Positions 25,700 to 33,745 of a stretch of 64,000 nt of DNA are shown piece by piece. This DNA comes from CAZOWL01 sp964583605. Its GTDB lineage: Bacteria; Pseudomonadota; Gammaproteobacteria; Chromatiales; Chromatiaceae. Within the stretch, counting starts at the first letter, position 1; each line of letters opens with the position of its first letter. Position numbers and translations under genes: made by a program. Location: the NCBI GenBank assembly GCA_964583605.1, contig CAZOWL010000001.1, forward strand, positions 124,001 through 188,000, in the 5' to 3' direction. Under the pieces are notes generated by a model. The model saw only the letters and a list, made by a program, of their open reading frames with translations, searched no databases and was not told the DNA's origin.

Positions 25700-27677
25700 C
25701 GATCACCTCCTGCCAGGCCAGATCCTAGCGATCACGGCCTTGCTCGCGCTCGCCTATCTGCCATTGGTACAGTGGCTCTCGCCCCAGGTCAGTGCCTTCG
25801 TTGCCGTCGTCCTAGGTCTGCGGCTCGCGGCGTGGCGGTGGCCGAGCCTTACCCCTGGGCGCTGGATCCTGCTGCCCCTCGCGTTGGCCGGCTTCGCCAA
25901 CGTCCTGGGTGCCTACGGGACCGTCTCAGGACGCGAGGCGGGCACGGCCCTGCTCACCACGGCACTGATCCTGAAGCTCCTTGAGATTCACGGGAAACGG
26001 GAGCTTCGCGTCCTGACGAGCCTGTTCGGCTTCCTCGTGATGAGTCAGTTCCTCTTTGATCAGTCGCCGCTGCTGGCGGCCTACCTGCTCGCGCTCCTGG
26101 TAGGCAATGTCGCGCTGATGGCCGATCTCACGGCCCGGCGCCACGTCGGCCCAGCACAGGGGGCCGCCCGTGTTGCAGCGCAACTGACCCTGCTCGCGCT
26201 GCCACTCACGGTCGTCCTCTTCCTGCTCTTTCCACGTTTGAGCACACCCTTATGGAGCCTCGGGCCCGACGAGAAGATCGGCCGGACAGGCCTCTCCGAT
26301 CGGCTCGAGCCCGGCAGCATCACCGAGCTGGTTCTCTCGGGAGAGCCGGCCTTCCGGGTCTGGTTCGACGGCACGGCGCCGCCCACCGAAAGGATGTATT
26401 GGCGTGGTCCTGTGCTCTGGCAGATGGACGGACGACGCTGGGCCCCAAGCCCAGCGCGCCTCGAGGACAGACCGCCGCAACCGGTTGCTCGGGCGAGCGA
26501 GCCGGTCGCCTATCAGATCGTGCTGGAGCCCAACGACCAGCGTTGGCTACTGGCACTCGACCTCCCGATAGAGGTCCCGGAACGGGCGACTCTCACAGCA
26601 GACTTTCAGGTACGCGTCGGGCAGCGACTGACACAGAACGAGCGCTATCGCATGATCTCGGCGATCCAGTACGCGACGGGCGAGCTCGACCCGGTCATGG
26701 CGGAGACAGGACGGCAGCTGCCACCAAACGTGACGGGGCGGATGCGGACCTTGGTAAGCGAATGGACTCGCGACTCCGCAATGCCGGATCAAGTCATCGC
26801 GCGCGCGCTCGAGCACTTTCATCGCGAGGCCTTCTATTACACGCTAGAGCCTCCGGCGCTCGGCGCCAATCCGGTCGATGAATTCGTGTTCGAGACACGC
26901 CGCGGGTATTGCGAGCACTATGCGAGTGCCCTGGCCGTGCTGCTGCGGCTCGCGGACATCCCAACACGCATCGTCCTCGGTTATCACGGCGGCGAGCTCA
27001 ACCCGATGGGTGGCTACTACATCGTCCGGCAGTCGGATGCGCATGCTTGGGTTGAAGCCTGGATCCCAGGCCAAGGCTGGCAGCGTGTCGATCCGACGGC
27101 TGCGATCGCCGCGGAGCGTATCGATCGCAGCCCACGACTGGACGAGCTCGGCGCGAGCACGCCACTGCGCTTCGGCAGCGACGAGATCGGCCGCCTCGCC
27201 TGGCTCGCCCATCGCCTGCGGCTCGCCGGCGATGCGCTACGTGCCGGCTGGCAGAACTGGGTGCTGGATTTCTCGACTGCCGATCAGCTGGCGTTGATGT
27301 CATTGATCGGTCTTGGCTACCTGGGCCACTATGGGCTCGCCATCGCGATGGTGCTGGCCGCCAGCGCGGTGCTCACCCTGACGGTCCTGGCCCTCCTGCG
27401 ACGGGGCCGCGTCGATCCCATCGAGGCCCTCTATGCGCGCTTCTGCGAGCGCATGCGCAGGGCAGGCTTGCCACGCCGACCGAGCGAGGGACCGATCGAT
27501 TTCGGCCGCCGCGTCGTTGCCCTGCGCCCGGAGCTGCGCCCGCAGATCGAGCCCTTCCTATCGCTCTACACCCACCTCCGTTACGGTCGCGCCGAGCCAG
27601 AATCCGGGCTGCCGCTGCTGCGGAGCTACTTGCGCCGAGCTCGACCGGGCAGACGAGTGGACCCGAATGCCGTCTGA
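25680..27677 (+). CDS. TgpA-like membrane transglutaminase (DUF3488)
   Basis: TTG 25680, inside the end of the DUF58 gene, gives 665 residues. A cluster of about six N-terminal membrane segments (about 10-190) is followed by a periplasmic transglutaminase-like domain. Its triad is visible as Cys near 411 (RRGYCEHYASALAVLL), His near 455 (SDAHAWVEAWIPG) and Asp (QRVDPTAA). A final membrane helix (about 540-565) and a DUF4129-like tail follow. Likely cross-links or cleaves envelope proteins. ATG starts further upstream would overlap the DUF58 gene more deeply. Confidence 0.88.
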   Translation: MTKTHYSDHLLPGQILAITALLALAYLPLVQWLSPQVSAFVAVVLGLRLAAWRWPSLTPGRWILLPLALAGFANVLGAYGTVSGREAGTALLTTALILKLLEIHGKRELRVLTSLFGFLVMSQFLFDQSPLLAAYLLALLVGNVALMADLTARRHVGPAQGAARVAAQLTLLALPLTVVLFLLFPRLSTPLWSLGPDEKIGRTGLSDRLEPGSITELVLSGEPAFRVWFDGTAPPTERMYWRGPVLWQMDGRRWAPSPARLEDRPPQPVARASEPVAYQIVLEPNDQRWLLALDLPIEVPERATLTADFQVRVGQRLTQNERYRMISAIQYATGELDPVMAETGRQLPPNVTGRMRTLVSEWTRDSAMPDQVIARALEHFHREAFYYTLEPPALGANPVDEFVFETRRGYCEHYASALAVLLRLADIPTRIVLGYHGGELNPMGGYYIVRQSDAHAWVEAWIPGQGWQRVDPTAAIAAERIDRSPRLDELGASTPLRFGSDEIGRLAWLAHRLRLAGDALRAGWQNWVLDFSTADQLALMSLIGLGYLGHYGLAIAMVLAASAVLTLTVLALLRRGRVDPIEALYARFCERMRRAGLPRRPSEGPIDFGRRVVALRPELRPQIEPFLSLYTHLRYGRAEPESGLPLLRSYLRRARPGRRVDPNAV

Positions 27678-27694
27678 ATGGTGACTGGGGCTCG

Positions 27695-27925
27695 TCAGTC
27701 GGGGAGGAAGCTCCGATCCAGTAGCTCCTCCGAGCGATAGGGACAGGCGGCAGGAAACACCCCAGGGTCGAGGCCGGTCTCCTCGGCCGCGAGGTCGACG
27801 GCATCGGCATAGGTCTCGGCAATCGCTTGCGGCAGATAGGGTTTCAGGCTTGGGCTGAGCCGCAGCCGCCTTAAGATGCGTACGCGCTGCTCGGCAATCG
27901 AGCCACGCCAGCGCGGACTGCGCAT
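27695..27925 (-). pseudogene. C-terminal remnant of a DUF29 gene
   Basis: About 75 residues match the end of DUF29 proteins: 'WRGSIAEQRVRILRRL', 'SPSLKPYLPQAIAETYADA' and 'FPAACPYRSEELLDRSFLPD'. The N-terminal half is absent; the open frame upstream is unrelated and runs into the end of the broken modD. DUF29 genes are frequent in accessory regions of photosynthetic bacteria. Function unknown. Confidence 0.65.
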
Positions 27926-27972
27926 CGCGGGATCATGGCAACTCACCGCGCCCGCACTTGTTGGGCCACACT

Positions 27973-28002
27973 GCCTTGGGCGCCCTTGGGCGCCCTTGGG
28001 CT
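27973..28002. repeat. Three 10-bp tandem units
   Basis: Unit CCCTTGGGCG is repeated about three times between the DUF29 remnant and the end of modD. It may be a scar of rearrangement. Confidence 0.6.
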
Positions 28003-28861
28003 TAGTCGCCACGGGCAACGAAGCGCACCTGGATGTCTCGCGGCGGTGCCAGGTGCGGCGCCGTCGTCACCAAGAGCCTGGCGCCCGCGCGGGTGAAGGC
28101 CTCGGCATTGCCCGCGTTGATCCCTCCGGCAGCCGCGACCACTGCCGCGGAGCCCTGTCCCGACAGCCCCGTGACGACCTCCGCGACCTGCTCGGGCGTG
28201 AATTTCTCCAGCTGCAGCACGTCGCCGTCGGCCCATCGCAGCGCCTCCTCGGGGGTCGCGACCTCGACGACGACGCGCCTCTCGGGGCATCGCGCCCGCA
28301 GGCGTGCGAGCGTCGCGGCTGGCGCCTCTCCACCCAGGAAGAGCCGGTGCTCAGCAAACACCAGCAGCGTCTCCGAGAGAACCCACGCGGTGCATCACGG
28401 CACCGCCGGCACGGAAGGCCTTGACCGCCAGCCGGCGATTGCCCGGCACGTTCTTGCGCGTGCCAGCGACGATCGCCTCCGGGTGACCCCGCCGCGCCGC
28501 GGCGACGATGGCCGCCGCACCGCTCGCGATCCCCCCGCACCACTCCATCAGCGTCTGGGCGGTCTTCCAGCCTAGGTGCAAGGCGCCGTCGCTGCCCCTC
28601 GCTTCTATAGAGAAGCGTCTCGGGCTCAGCGACGGTACCGGATGACACCAGGCATTGAGCGTCGGCGCCGCTCAGCTCATAGATGCGCACCGCCTCCTCG
28701 GTGCCGCACACGGTCATTGGGTCACGGGCGAAGAAGCGGATCTGCCCGGCGCGGGCGGCGATCCCGAGCGCATCCGTGGTCAGGTCGCCGAAGGGGACAT
28801 CCTCGGCCAGCAGTTGATGCAGATCCTGATCACTCAGGACGGGTGGGCTCGGCCGCGTCAT
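28002..28861 (-). pseudogene. modD: ModD-like pyrophosphorylase gene with two frameshifts
   Basis: Three segments in successive frames together form a full NadC/ModD-type phosphoribosyltransferase. They are 'LLAEDVPFGDLTTDALGI' to 'ETLLYRSEG' (about 28861-28600), 'LHLGWKTAQTLMEWCGGIAS' to 'FRAGGAVMHRVG' (about 28580-28381), and 'FAEHRLFLGGEAPA' to 'PPRDIQVRF' (28361-28002). 'ARDPMTVCGTEEAV' and 'FLGGEAP' point to ModD, found with molybdate transport genes, rather than NadC. Each junction is explained by one extra base: one near 28595 in a G-rich run, one near 28378 (GGTTCTC for GGTCTC). It is either a pseudogene or has two sequence errors; no modABC genes are near. Confidence 0.75.
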
Positions 28862-29306
28862 CACATCCTCTCGAATCGACCCCGACGGTATGGGCTTGGG
28901 CCAGGTGCAACGGGGCACTTCAGGCAGTTCAGCCACCATTGTAGTCAACTAAACATGGGGCCGGCACCAAGAACCGGCCATGGTCTGGCCATCGGCCCGC
29001 CCGCACACCTGAGGATCTAGGCCGACGGCCCAGAGAGATCCCGCCAGGGTGCGCCGGCTCAATCGAACAGTCTCGCTTGCCTGCTGATGGTTACGTTCGC
29101 GTCGCGGGACACGTAGACTGATCGAGGGGTTCTCAAGCACTGCTCGCAAACCTGCGGACCGGACGCCCTGCGCCCGCTGTCCGTCGCGCGACGCCGAGCC
29201 AGAGCCCATTCCCGGACCGGGCTCGGGAACGAGCGAGGACGCCGGGCTGACCGATCGCTGAGGTCTCTCAGCTTCCTCTGCATTCAACCGAAGGAGGACA
29301 CAGACC
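28862..29306. other. Gene-free stretch between modD and the SGNH gene
   Basis: No supported gene in any frame. The only feature seen is a good ribosome-binding site (GAAGGAGG, about 29290-29297) for the downstream hydrolase. Confidence 0.45.
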
Positions 29307-30491
29307 ATGCCGAGCTTCCGACCCGTCCTGTCGACCTGGTCCGTCTGGGATCCGGACAGCACCGCCAGCGCCTTTGTCGATCAGCGCCTGTTAGCCGAAG
29401 GCGACTCCTGGTTCACGGTGAGTGGCATGCCGATCTACAACCTCCTGCAGGAGCTGCGTTTCACGAAGGCCACCGAGATCGTCAACTGTGCGCTTCCCGG
29501 CGACACGATCAAGAACATGGCTCGGATCACCTCGAACCGTAATTTTCGCGTGGCCATGAACGATGCCTCCCTGCGCTGGGAGGCGGTCCTGCTAACGATC
29601 ATGGGGCGAGCCGAGCCACCCCAGACCATGACATGTCGCCTCGCCCCTGATCGTTCCCTCACCCCAACCCTCTCCCAGAGGGCGAGGGAGCGAACGTGCT
29701 GCGCGGTTTTCATCGTAAGCGGTGGCGGCAACGATCTGATCGACCGGGCTGCGTGGTTGCTGCGGCCCAAAGAACTCCAGAGGCCCGAGCACGAGCGAGA
29801 CGCCGCCGGCTTCGTGATCGAAGCGCGCCTCAAACTGCTACTGGGGCGCATTCAGGACGGTTACCGCAGCTTGGCCGGCTTGCGGGACAACAGCCCGCGC
29901 TCGTCGCAGGCCCCGATCATCACCCACACCTACGACTATGCGACACCGCGCGACGCCGGCGCCTTTGGCCTGGGTCCTTGGCTCTACCCGGCGATGGTCG
30001 ATGAGGAGGTCCCGGAATCGCAATGGATACCGCTTGTCCGCTACCTGATCGACGCACTGGCCAACGCCTTGAGCGCGCTGCAGGCCGAGATCAGGAGCTT
30101 CCATGTCGTCGACACGCGTGGCATCTTGAGCCCCGCCCGGCTTGGCGAGCGCGGCGATAGCAACGACTGGCAGAATGAGATCCACCCCAACGGCGACGGC
30201 TACGAGAAGATCGCTCGGGTCGTCGCGGCCAAGCTGCGCGCTCGGCGTCGGCTGACCCCGGTGCGCGCAGGCGGTGTCGCCACCGAGGGGAGCCCGCCGC
30301 CCCCGATTGTGCCGACTCCTGTTGCCGTTCGCACGCCGACCGCTGGCTCAAAATGCCCTTACAAGCCGCGCATCCAGGTCGCGCGTAGCGGGGCCGTCTC
30401 CGGCTGCTCGATCGCTGCCCTGATCTGTGCCAGCAGACGCGCCTTGTCGGCGCCAAGCACGCCTTTGAGTGCCAGCCAGTTGGAGGCATGA
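29307..30491 (+). CDS. SGNH/GDSL-type hydrolase interrupted in frame by a repeat
   Basis: The frame is open for 394 codons. Block I 'LLAEGDSWFTVSG' (catalytic Ser near residue 36) and block III 'SGGGNDLIDRA' are those of SGNH esterases, and 'NEIHPNGDGYEKIA' supplies the Asp/His end (D-x-x-H-like). Between blocks I and III lie 41 codons of the dispersed repeat (29595-29717). Removing that stretch joins CTA to AGC and gives the ordinary 'VLLSGGGND'. The enzyme may be inactive or may tolerate the insert as a loop. The frame also runs about 130 bases into the convergent radical SAM gene, so the natural C-terminus is probably lost. No signal peptide. Fold confident, activity doubtful. Confidence 0.65.
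   Translation: MPSFRPVLSTWSVWDPDSTASAFVDQRLLAEGDSWFTVSGMPIYNLLQELRFTKATEIVNCALPGDTIKNMARITSNRNFRVAMNDASLRWEAVLLTIMGRAEPPQTMTCRLAPDRSLTPTLSQRARERTCCAVFIVSGGGNDLIDRAAWLLRPKELQRPEHERDAAGFVIEARLKLLLGRIQDGYRSLAGLRDNSPRSSQAPIITHTYDYATPRDAGAFGLGPWLYPAMVDEEVPESQWIPLVRYLIDALANALSALQAEIRSFHVVDTRGILSPARLGERGDSNDWQNEIHPNGDGYEKIARVVAAKLRARRRLTPVRAGGVATEGSPPPPIVPTPVAVRTPTAGSKCPYKPRIQVARSGAVSGCSIAALICASRRALSAPSTPLSASQLEA
29595..29717 (-). repeat. Dispersed repeat, copy 3, inside the SGNH gene
   Basis: 123 bases bounded by TA on both sides, minus orientation: 'atggggcgagccgagccacc' through 'caccccaaccctctcccaga' to 'gcggttttcatcgta'. It matches the copy near 21.9 kb over its whole length. Its imperfectly inverted ends (taacgatcat / tttcatcgta) and flanking TA suggest a small non-autonomous mobile element. 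Confidence 0.75.
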
Positions 30492-31261
30492 TCGGAGCGG
30501 AATAGGGTCCGTCGAAGCTCGAGTGCGGACAGGAAGCGCTCCAGCTCGCGCAGCAGCCCAGCCTGCGACAGCGGACGCCACTCGGGCCAAGCCGCGCGAT
30601 AACGGGCGGCGCCTGCGGGCAGCATGAGTACCAGCGTTGAGAGGTACTCGGGCGCCGTGGCGTTGATCAGGCGCGCCGAGTTGGCGGCGTGTTGGTCACT
30701 GAGCGCCTCGCCGCCCAGGCCGTTGATGATCATCACCGAGCGGCGGATGCCGGCGCCGCCGAGCTTGTCGAGCGCCGCGCGGGTCGAATCAAAGCTCTCG
30801 CCCTTACCGACGCGAGTGAGCAGGGTATCGTCGCCCGACTCGGCGCCGAGATACGCGCGCGTGAGACCGGCCTCACGCAGCTCGGTGAGCTCGTCGATGG
30901 TCTTCTTCCTGAGATTGCGCGCCAGGCAATAGCTGGAGATGCGGCGCACCGACGGCAGATGGGTGCGGATCGCCGCCAGATAGCCGATCAGGCGGCGCGT
31001 CGGTAACACGAGCGCATCGCCATCGGCCAGGAAGACCCGGCGCACATCGTCGCCTAAGCGCTCGCCGGCGCGACGGATACTCTCGAGCACCTCTGTCTCC
31101 GCGCGGGCACGGAAGCGCTTCTGCGGCGCCGTATACATCTCGCAGAAGTGGCACCTGTTCCACGAGCAGCCGTCGGTGACCGGCAGGATCAGCGAGCTGG
31201 CCTCGCTCGGCGGCCGATAGACGGGCTCGACGTAGCGGATCGGCGGATCCTGGCTCGGCAC
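30359..31261 (-). CDS. Radical SAM protein with CX4CX2C cluster
   Basis: GTG 31261 follows AAAGGAGG with four bases between, the best start; it gives 300 residues. The cluster cysteines are near 32, 37 and 40 (DGCSWNRCHFCEMY), a C-x4-C-x2-C spacing seen in some B12-binding-like radical SAM proteins but not the classic C-x3-C. 'YLGAESGDDTLLTRVGKGES' matches the SAM-binding strand region. The reaction is unknown. Its end overlaps the convergent SGNH frame by 133 bases, while this gene itself looks complete. The thioesterase gene upstream is on the same strand. Confidence 0.82.
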   Translation of the reverse strand: MPSQDPPIRYVEPVYRPPSEASSLILPVTDGCSWNRCHFCEMYTAPQKRFRARAETEVLESIRRAGERLGDDVRRVFLADGDALVLPTRRLIGYLAAIRTHLPSVRRISSYCLARNLRKKTIDELTELREAGLTRAYLGAESGDDTLLTRVGKGESFDSTRAALDKLGGAGIRRSVMIINGLGGEALSDQHAANSARLINATAPEYLSTLVLMLPAGAARYRAAWPEWRPLSQAGLLRELERFLSALELRRTLFRSDHASNWLALKGVLGADKARLLAQIRAAIEQPETAPLRATWMRGL

Positions 31262-31320
31262 CGTACCTCCTTTAAGCGTTGGCCCGGTTGTCCTGTGGCA
31301 GTGCCCGCACCACGGTCCCC

Positions 31321-31836
31321 TCAAGGGCTCTCATCGTCCTCATCGAGCACGGCCGCCTCGCGGATCGCCTGGTGTCTGGCCTCGATCTCGCGGCGGAATT
31401 CACGACGCAGCTTCGCGCCCTCGTTGCGACGACGCTCGATCGGCGTCTCGATCGCGAGCGGCGGGACCGCGACCGGGCGCCCGTTCGCGTCCACCGCGAC
31501 CATCGTGAAATAGCAGGTCATCGCGTGTCGGCTGGTCTTGCGGATGATGTCTTCCGCCAGGACGCGGATACCGACCTCCATCGAGGTGGTGCCGGTGTAG
31601 TTCACCGAGGCCAGGAAGGTCACGAGCTCGCCGACGTGAATCGGCGCGCGGAATACGACCTGATCCACGGAGATGGTCACCACATAATGGTTGCAGTAAC
31701 GTGCCGCGCAGGTGTAGGCCGCCTGATCGAGGAGCCGGAGCGTCGCGCCGCCGTGGACATGGCCGGAGAAGTTGGCCATGTCCGGCGTCATCAATTGGGT
31801 CATCGATAGGGTCTTGTGCTGCTTGTCGATGCTCAT
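31321..31836 (-). CDS. Hotdog-fold acyl-CoA thioesterase (YciA-like)
   Basis: 171 residues. 'MTPDMANFSGHVHGGATLRLLDQAA' contains the conserved N-x-x-G-x-x-x-G-G-x-x-x-x-x-x-D active-site pattern of the acyl-CoA hydrolase branch. 'TVSMEVGIRVLAEDI'-type strands follow (here TGTTSMEVGIRV). A charged tail of about 40 residues ends the protein. It hydrolyses acyl-CoA; the chain length is unknown. Confidence 0.87.
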   Translation of the reverse strand: MSIDKQHKTLSMTQLMTPDMANFSGHVHGGATLRLLDQAAYTCAARYCNHYVVTISVDQVVFRAPIHVGELVTFLASVNYTGTTSMEVGIRVLAEDIIRKTSRHAMTCYFTMVAVDANGRPVAVPPLAIETPIERRRNEGAKLRREFRREIEARHQAIREAAVLDEDDESP

Positions 31837-31942
31837 GGAAAGCAGGCAGGCTCACGATGAAGGGCGCGCGTATCGCGCTCCGCGTCACCTCCGCCCTCAC
31901 CCTCTGGGATTGGGCTGAGGCGGGGGAATGCGGAACAGGGTA

Positions 31943-32218
31943 CTACAGGTGATCGCGCCCTGGCGGCTGGGCCAGCTCGAGCATCGGCCCCTTCGGCACG
32001 ATGCCACTCGGGTTGAGCGACGGGTGGCTGCCGTAGTAGTGCGCTTTGATATGGTCCAGCCGCACCGTTGCGTCGATCCCGGGCCATTGGTAGAGCTCGC
32101 GCGTATAAGACCAGAGGTTGGGGTAGTCGATCAGGCGCTGGCGGTTGCACTTGAAGTGGCCATCGACTGTAACCCAGTTGCGGAAGCTGGATTCGCTGCG
32201 GATGAAATCGCCTTGCAT
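31943..32218 (-). pseudogene. yqjG: yqjG-like glutathionyl-hydroquinone reductase with internal deletion
   Basis: Ninety-one residues join two distant parts of the xi-class GST family. Residues 3-20 (GDFIRSESSFRNWVTVDG) are the conserved N-terminal 'F.R....FRNW.T.DG' block. The next residues (HFKCNRQRLIDYPNLWSY, then YQWPGIDATVRLDHIKAHYY and GIVPKGP) belong to the C-terminal domain. About 190 residues with the catalytic 'CPWA' cysteine are missing, so it cannot be active as a reductase. The start has a weak GAGAGG site. Interpreted as a deletion derivative that stayed in frame. Confidence 0.75.
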
Positions 32219-32266
32219 AGGGGCACCTCTCGATTCGGTAGGGGGCCAAGCGGCACGAGCCGGTCT

Positions 32267-33745
32267 TCAGACGATCTGACCCGGCTCGTATTCGATGACG
32301 GCGCCGCGATAGCCGAAGACCTTCTGCAGCACCCTGACGAAGGCCGGGGAATGTTGCCGCACGTACCACTGGTCGGCGGCCCGGCGCGCACCGAGCGCAT
32401 AGCTCGGGTAGGGATGGATGGTGTCCGAGAGCCGTCGCAGCGTCACACCGCCGCGCATCGCCACGGCGTATTCGCTGATGAGCTCGCCGGCGCCGGTGCC
32501 AAGGACATCGGCGCCGAGGATCCTCCCGCTCCGGCGCTTGGCGTAGACCTTGATGAGCCCGATCGTCTCGCCCTCGGTGACCGCGCGGTCGATCTTGCGG
32601 TACGGGAAGCGGTAGACCTCGTACGCTAGACCCCGCCTCGTCAGCTCCGCCTCGCCCGCACCTAGGTGGGCCAGCTCGGGGTCGGTGTAGGTCGTCCAGG
32701 GGACGCGCGCGACGTCGACCTTCATCGGTAGGCGCAAGAGTGCGTTCGTCGCGGCCACCTTCGCCATGTGCTCGCCCATATGCGTGAATTGGTAGCGGCC
32801 GGTGACATCCCCCACCGCGAAGATGTGGCGGATATTGGTACGGCAACGGTCGTCGACACGGATCCCTCGGTCGGTGTAGTCCACACCGGCCGCGCCGAGG
32901 CGCAGCCCGTCGAGATTGGGCCGGCGGCCCGTCGCCACCAGCAGCGCATCCGCATGGACCACGCGCGGCGCTGGGTCCCCGGCCGCGGCGACCTCCACGG
33001 CGATCCCGTCGTGCGCCCGGGAGACGCGCTGAACCGTCGCGGGCATCTCATATCGCACGCCCTCGGCAGCCAGGGCCTCCTGCAGCATCCTCGCCAGCTC
33101 CTCATCGTCGCGGGGCAGGATGCGGCCGGCCCCATTGATGACCGTCACCTCGCTGCCCAGACGACAGAACGCCTGGGCCATCTCCGTGCCGATCGGCCCG
33201 CCGCCGACGATGGCGAGGCGCCGCGGCAGCCTGTCGATCTCGAACAGGCGCTCGTTGGTCAGGTAGTCCACATCGGCCAGGCCCTCGATCGGCGGCACGA
33301 AGGCGCTGGCCCCGCACGCAATGATGAAGAAGCGTGCGCGCACCCGCGACGTCCGGTCTCCTTCTGTGATCTCGATCGTATGCGGGTCGCAGAAGGCCGC
33401 GTCGCCGTGGCGAACCTCCACGCCCATCGCCTCGTAGAGCTCGGGCCGATCCGCGTCGTCGTAGACGCCTTCACGGATTGTGCGCAAGCGCCTCATCAGC
33501 ATAGCGAAATCGATCGCGAGCTCCTGGTCGACCAGGCCATAGCGGGAGCTGTGGCGGATCTGATGGGCGACCTTCGCGCTCTTGAGCAGCGTCTTGCTCG
33601 GAACGCAGCCGGTCCAGGTGCAGTCGCCGCCGAGCCGGTGCCGCTCGACCATCAGCGTCCGGGCGCCCAGGCTGGCGGACACGCCCGCGGCCGTCAGGCC
33701 CGCCGCCCCACCACCGATCACGATCATGTCGAGCTCGTAGGCCAT
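32267..33745 (-). CDS. Mercuric-reductase-like FAD/NAD(P) disulfide oxidoreductase
   Basis: ATG 33745 with GGAGG eight bases upstream gives 492 residues. The FAD loop 'MIVIGGGAAGLTAA', redox cysteines at about 42 and 47 (GDCTWTGCVPSKTLLKS), NAD(P) loop 'LAIVGGGPIGTEMAQAF' and 'FAVGDVTGRYQFTHMGEHMA' are all present. The dimerisation domain has 'HPYPSYALGARRAADQW'. It lacks the N-terminal HMA domain and C-terminal Cys pair of true MerA, so it is a MerA-like oxidoreductase of unknown substrate rather than mercuric reductase. It is also not a lipoamide dehydrogenase, which would have an HPT/E motif. Confidence 0.88.
   Translation of the reverse strand: MAYELDMIVIGGGAAGLTAAGVSASLGARTLMVERHRLGGDCTWTGCVPSKTLLKSAKVAHQIRHSSRYGLVDQELAIDFAMLMRRLRTIREGVYDDADRPELYEAMGVEVRHGDAAFCDPHTIEITEGDRTSRVRARFFIIACGASAFVPPIEGLADVDYLTNERLFEIDRLPRRLAIVGGGPIGTEMAQAFCRLGSEVTVINGAGRILPRDDEELARMLQEALAAEGVRYEMPATVQRVSRAHDGIAVEVAAAGDPAPRVVHADALLVATGRRPNLDGLRLGAAGVDYTDRGIRVDDRCRTNIRHIFAVGDVTGRYQFTHMGEHMAKVAATNALLRLPMKVDVARVPWTTYTDPELAHLGAGEAELTRRGLAYEVYRFPYRKIDRAVTEGETIGLIKVYAKRRSGRILGADVLGTGAGELISEYAVAMRGGVTLRRLSDTIHPYPSYALGARRAADQWYVRQHSPAFVRVLQKVFGYRGAVIEYEPGQIV

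Noticed and set aside
27973..28002. CRISPR-like short repeats
   Set aside because: Units are 10 bp and have no spacers; this is a simple tandem repeat.
31840..31930. Further copy of the dispersed repeat ('ccctcaccctctgggattgg')
   Set aside because: Only one short block is similar and the other blocks are missing.
31833..32846. 337-codon minus-strand frame overlapping the yqjG remnant and the flavoprotein
   Set aside because: Arg/Pro-rich with no motif; the overlapping real genes explain the sequence.
32267..33745. True mercuric reductase (merA)
   Set aside because: No HMA domain and no C-terminal vicinal Cys pair, and no mer genes nearby.
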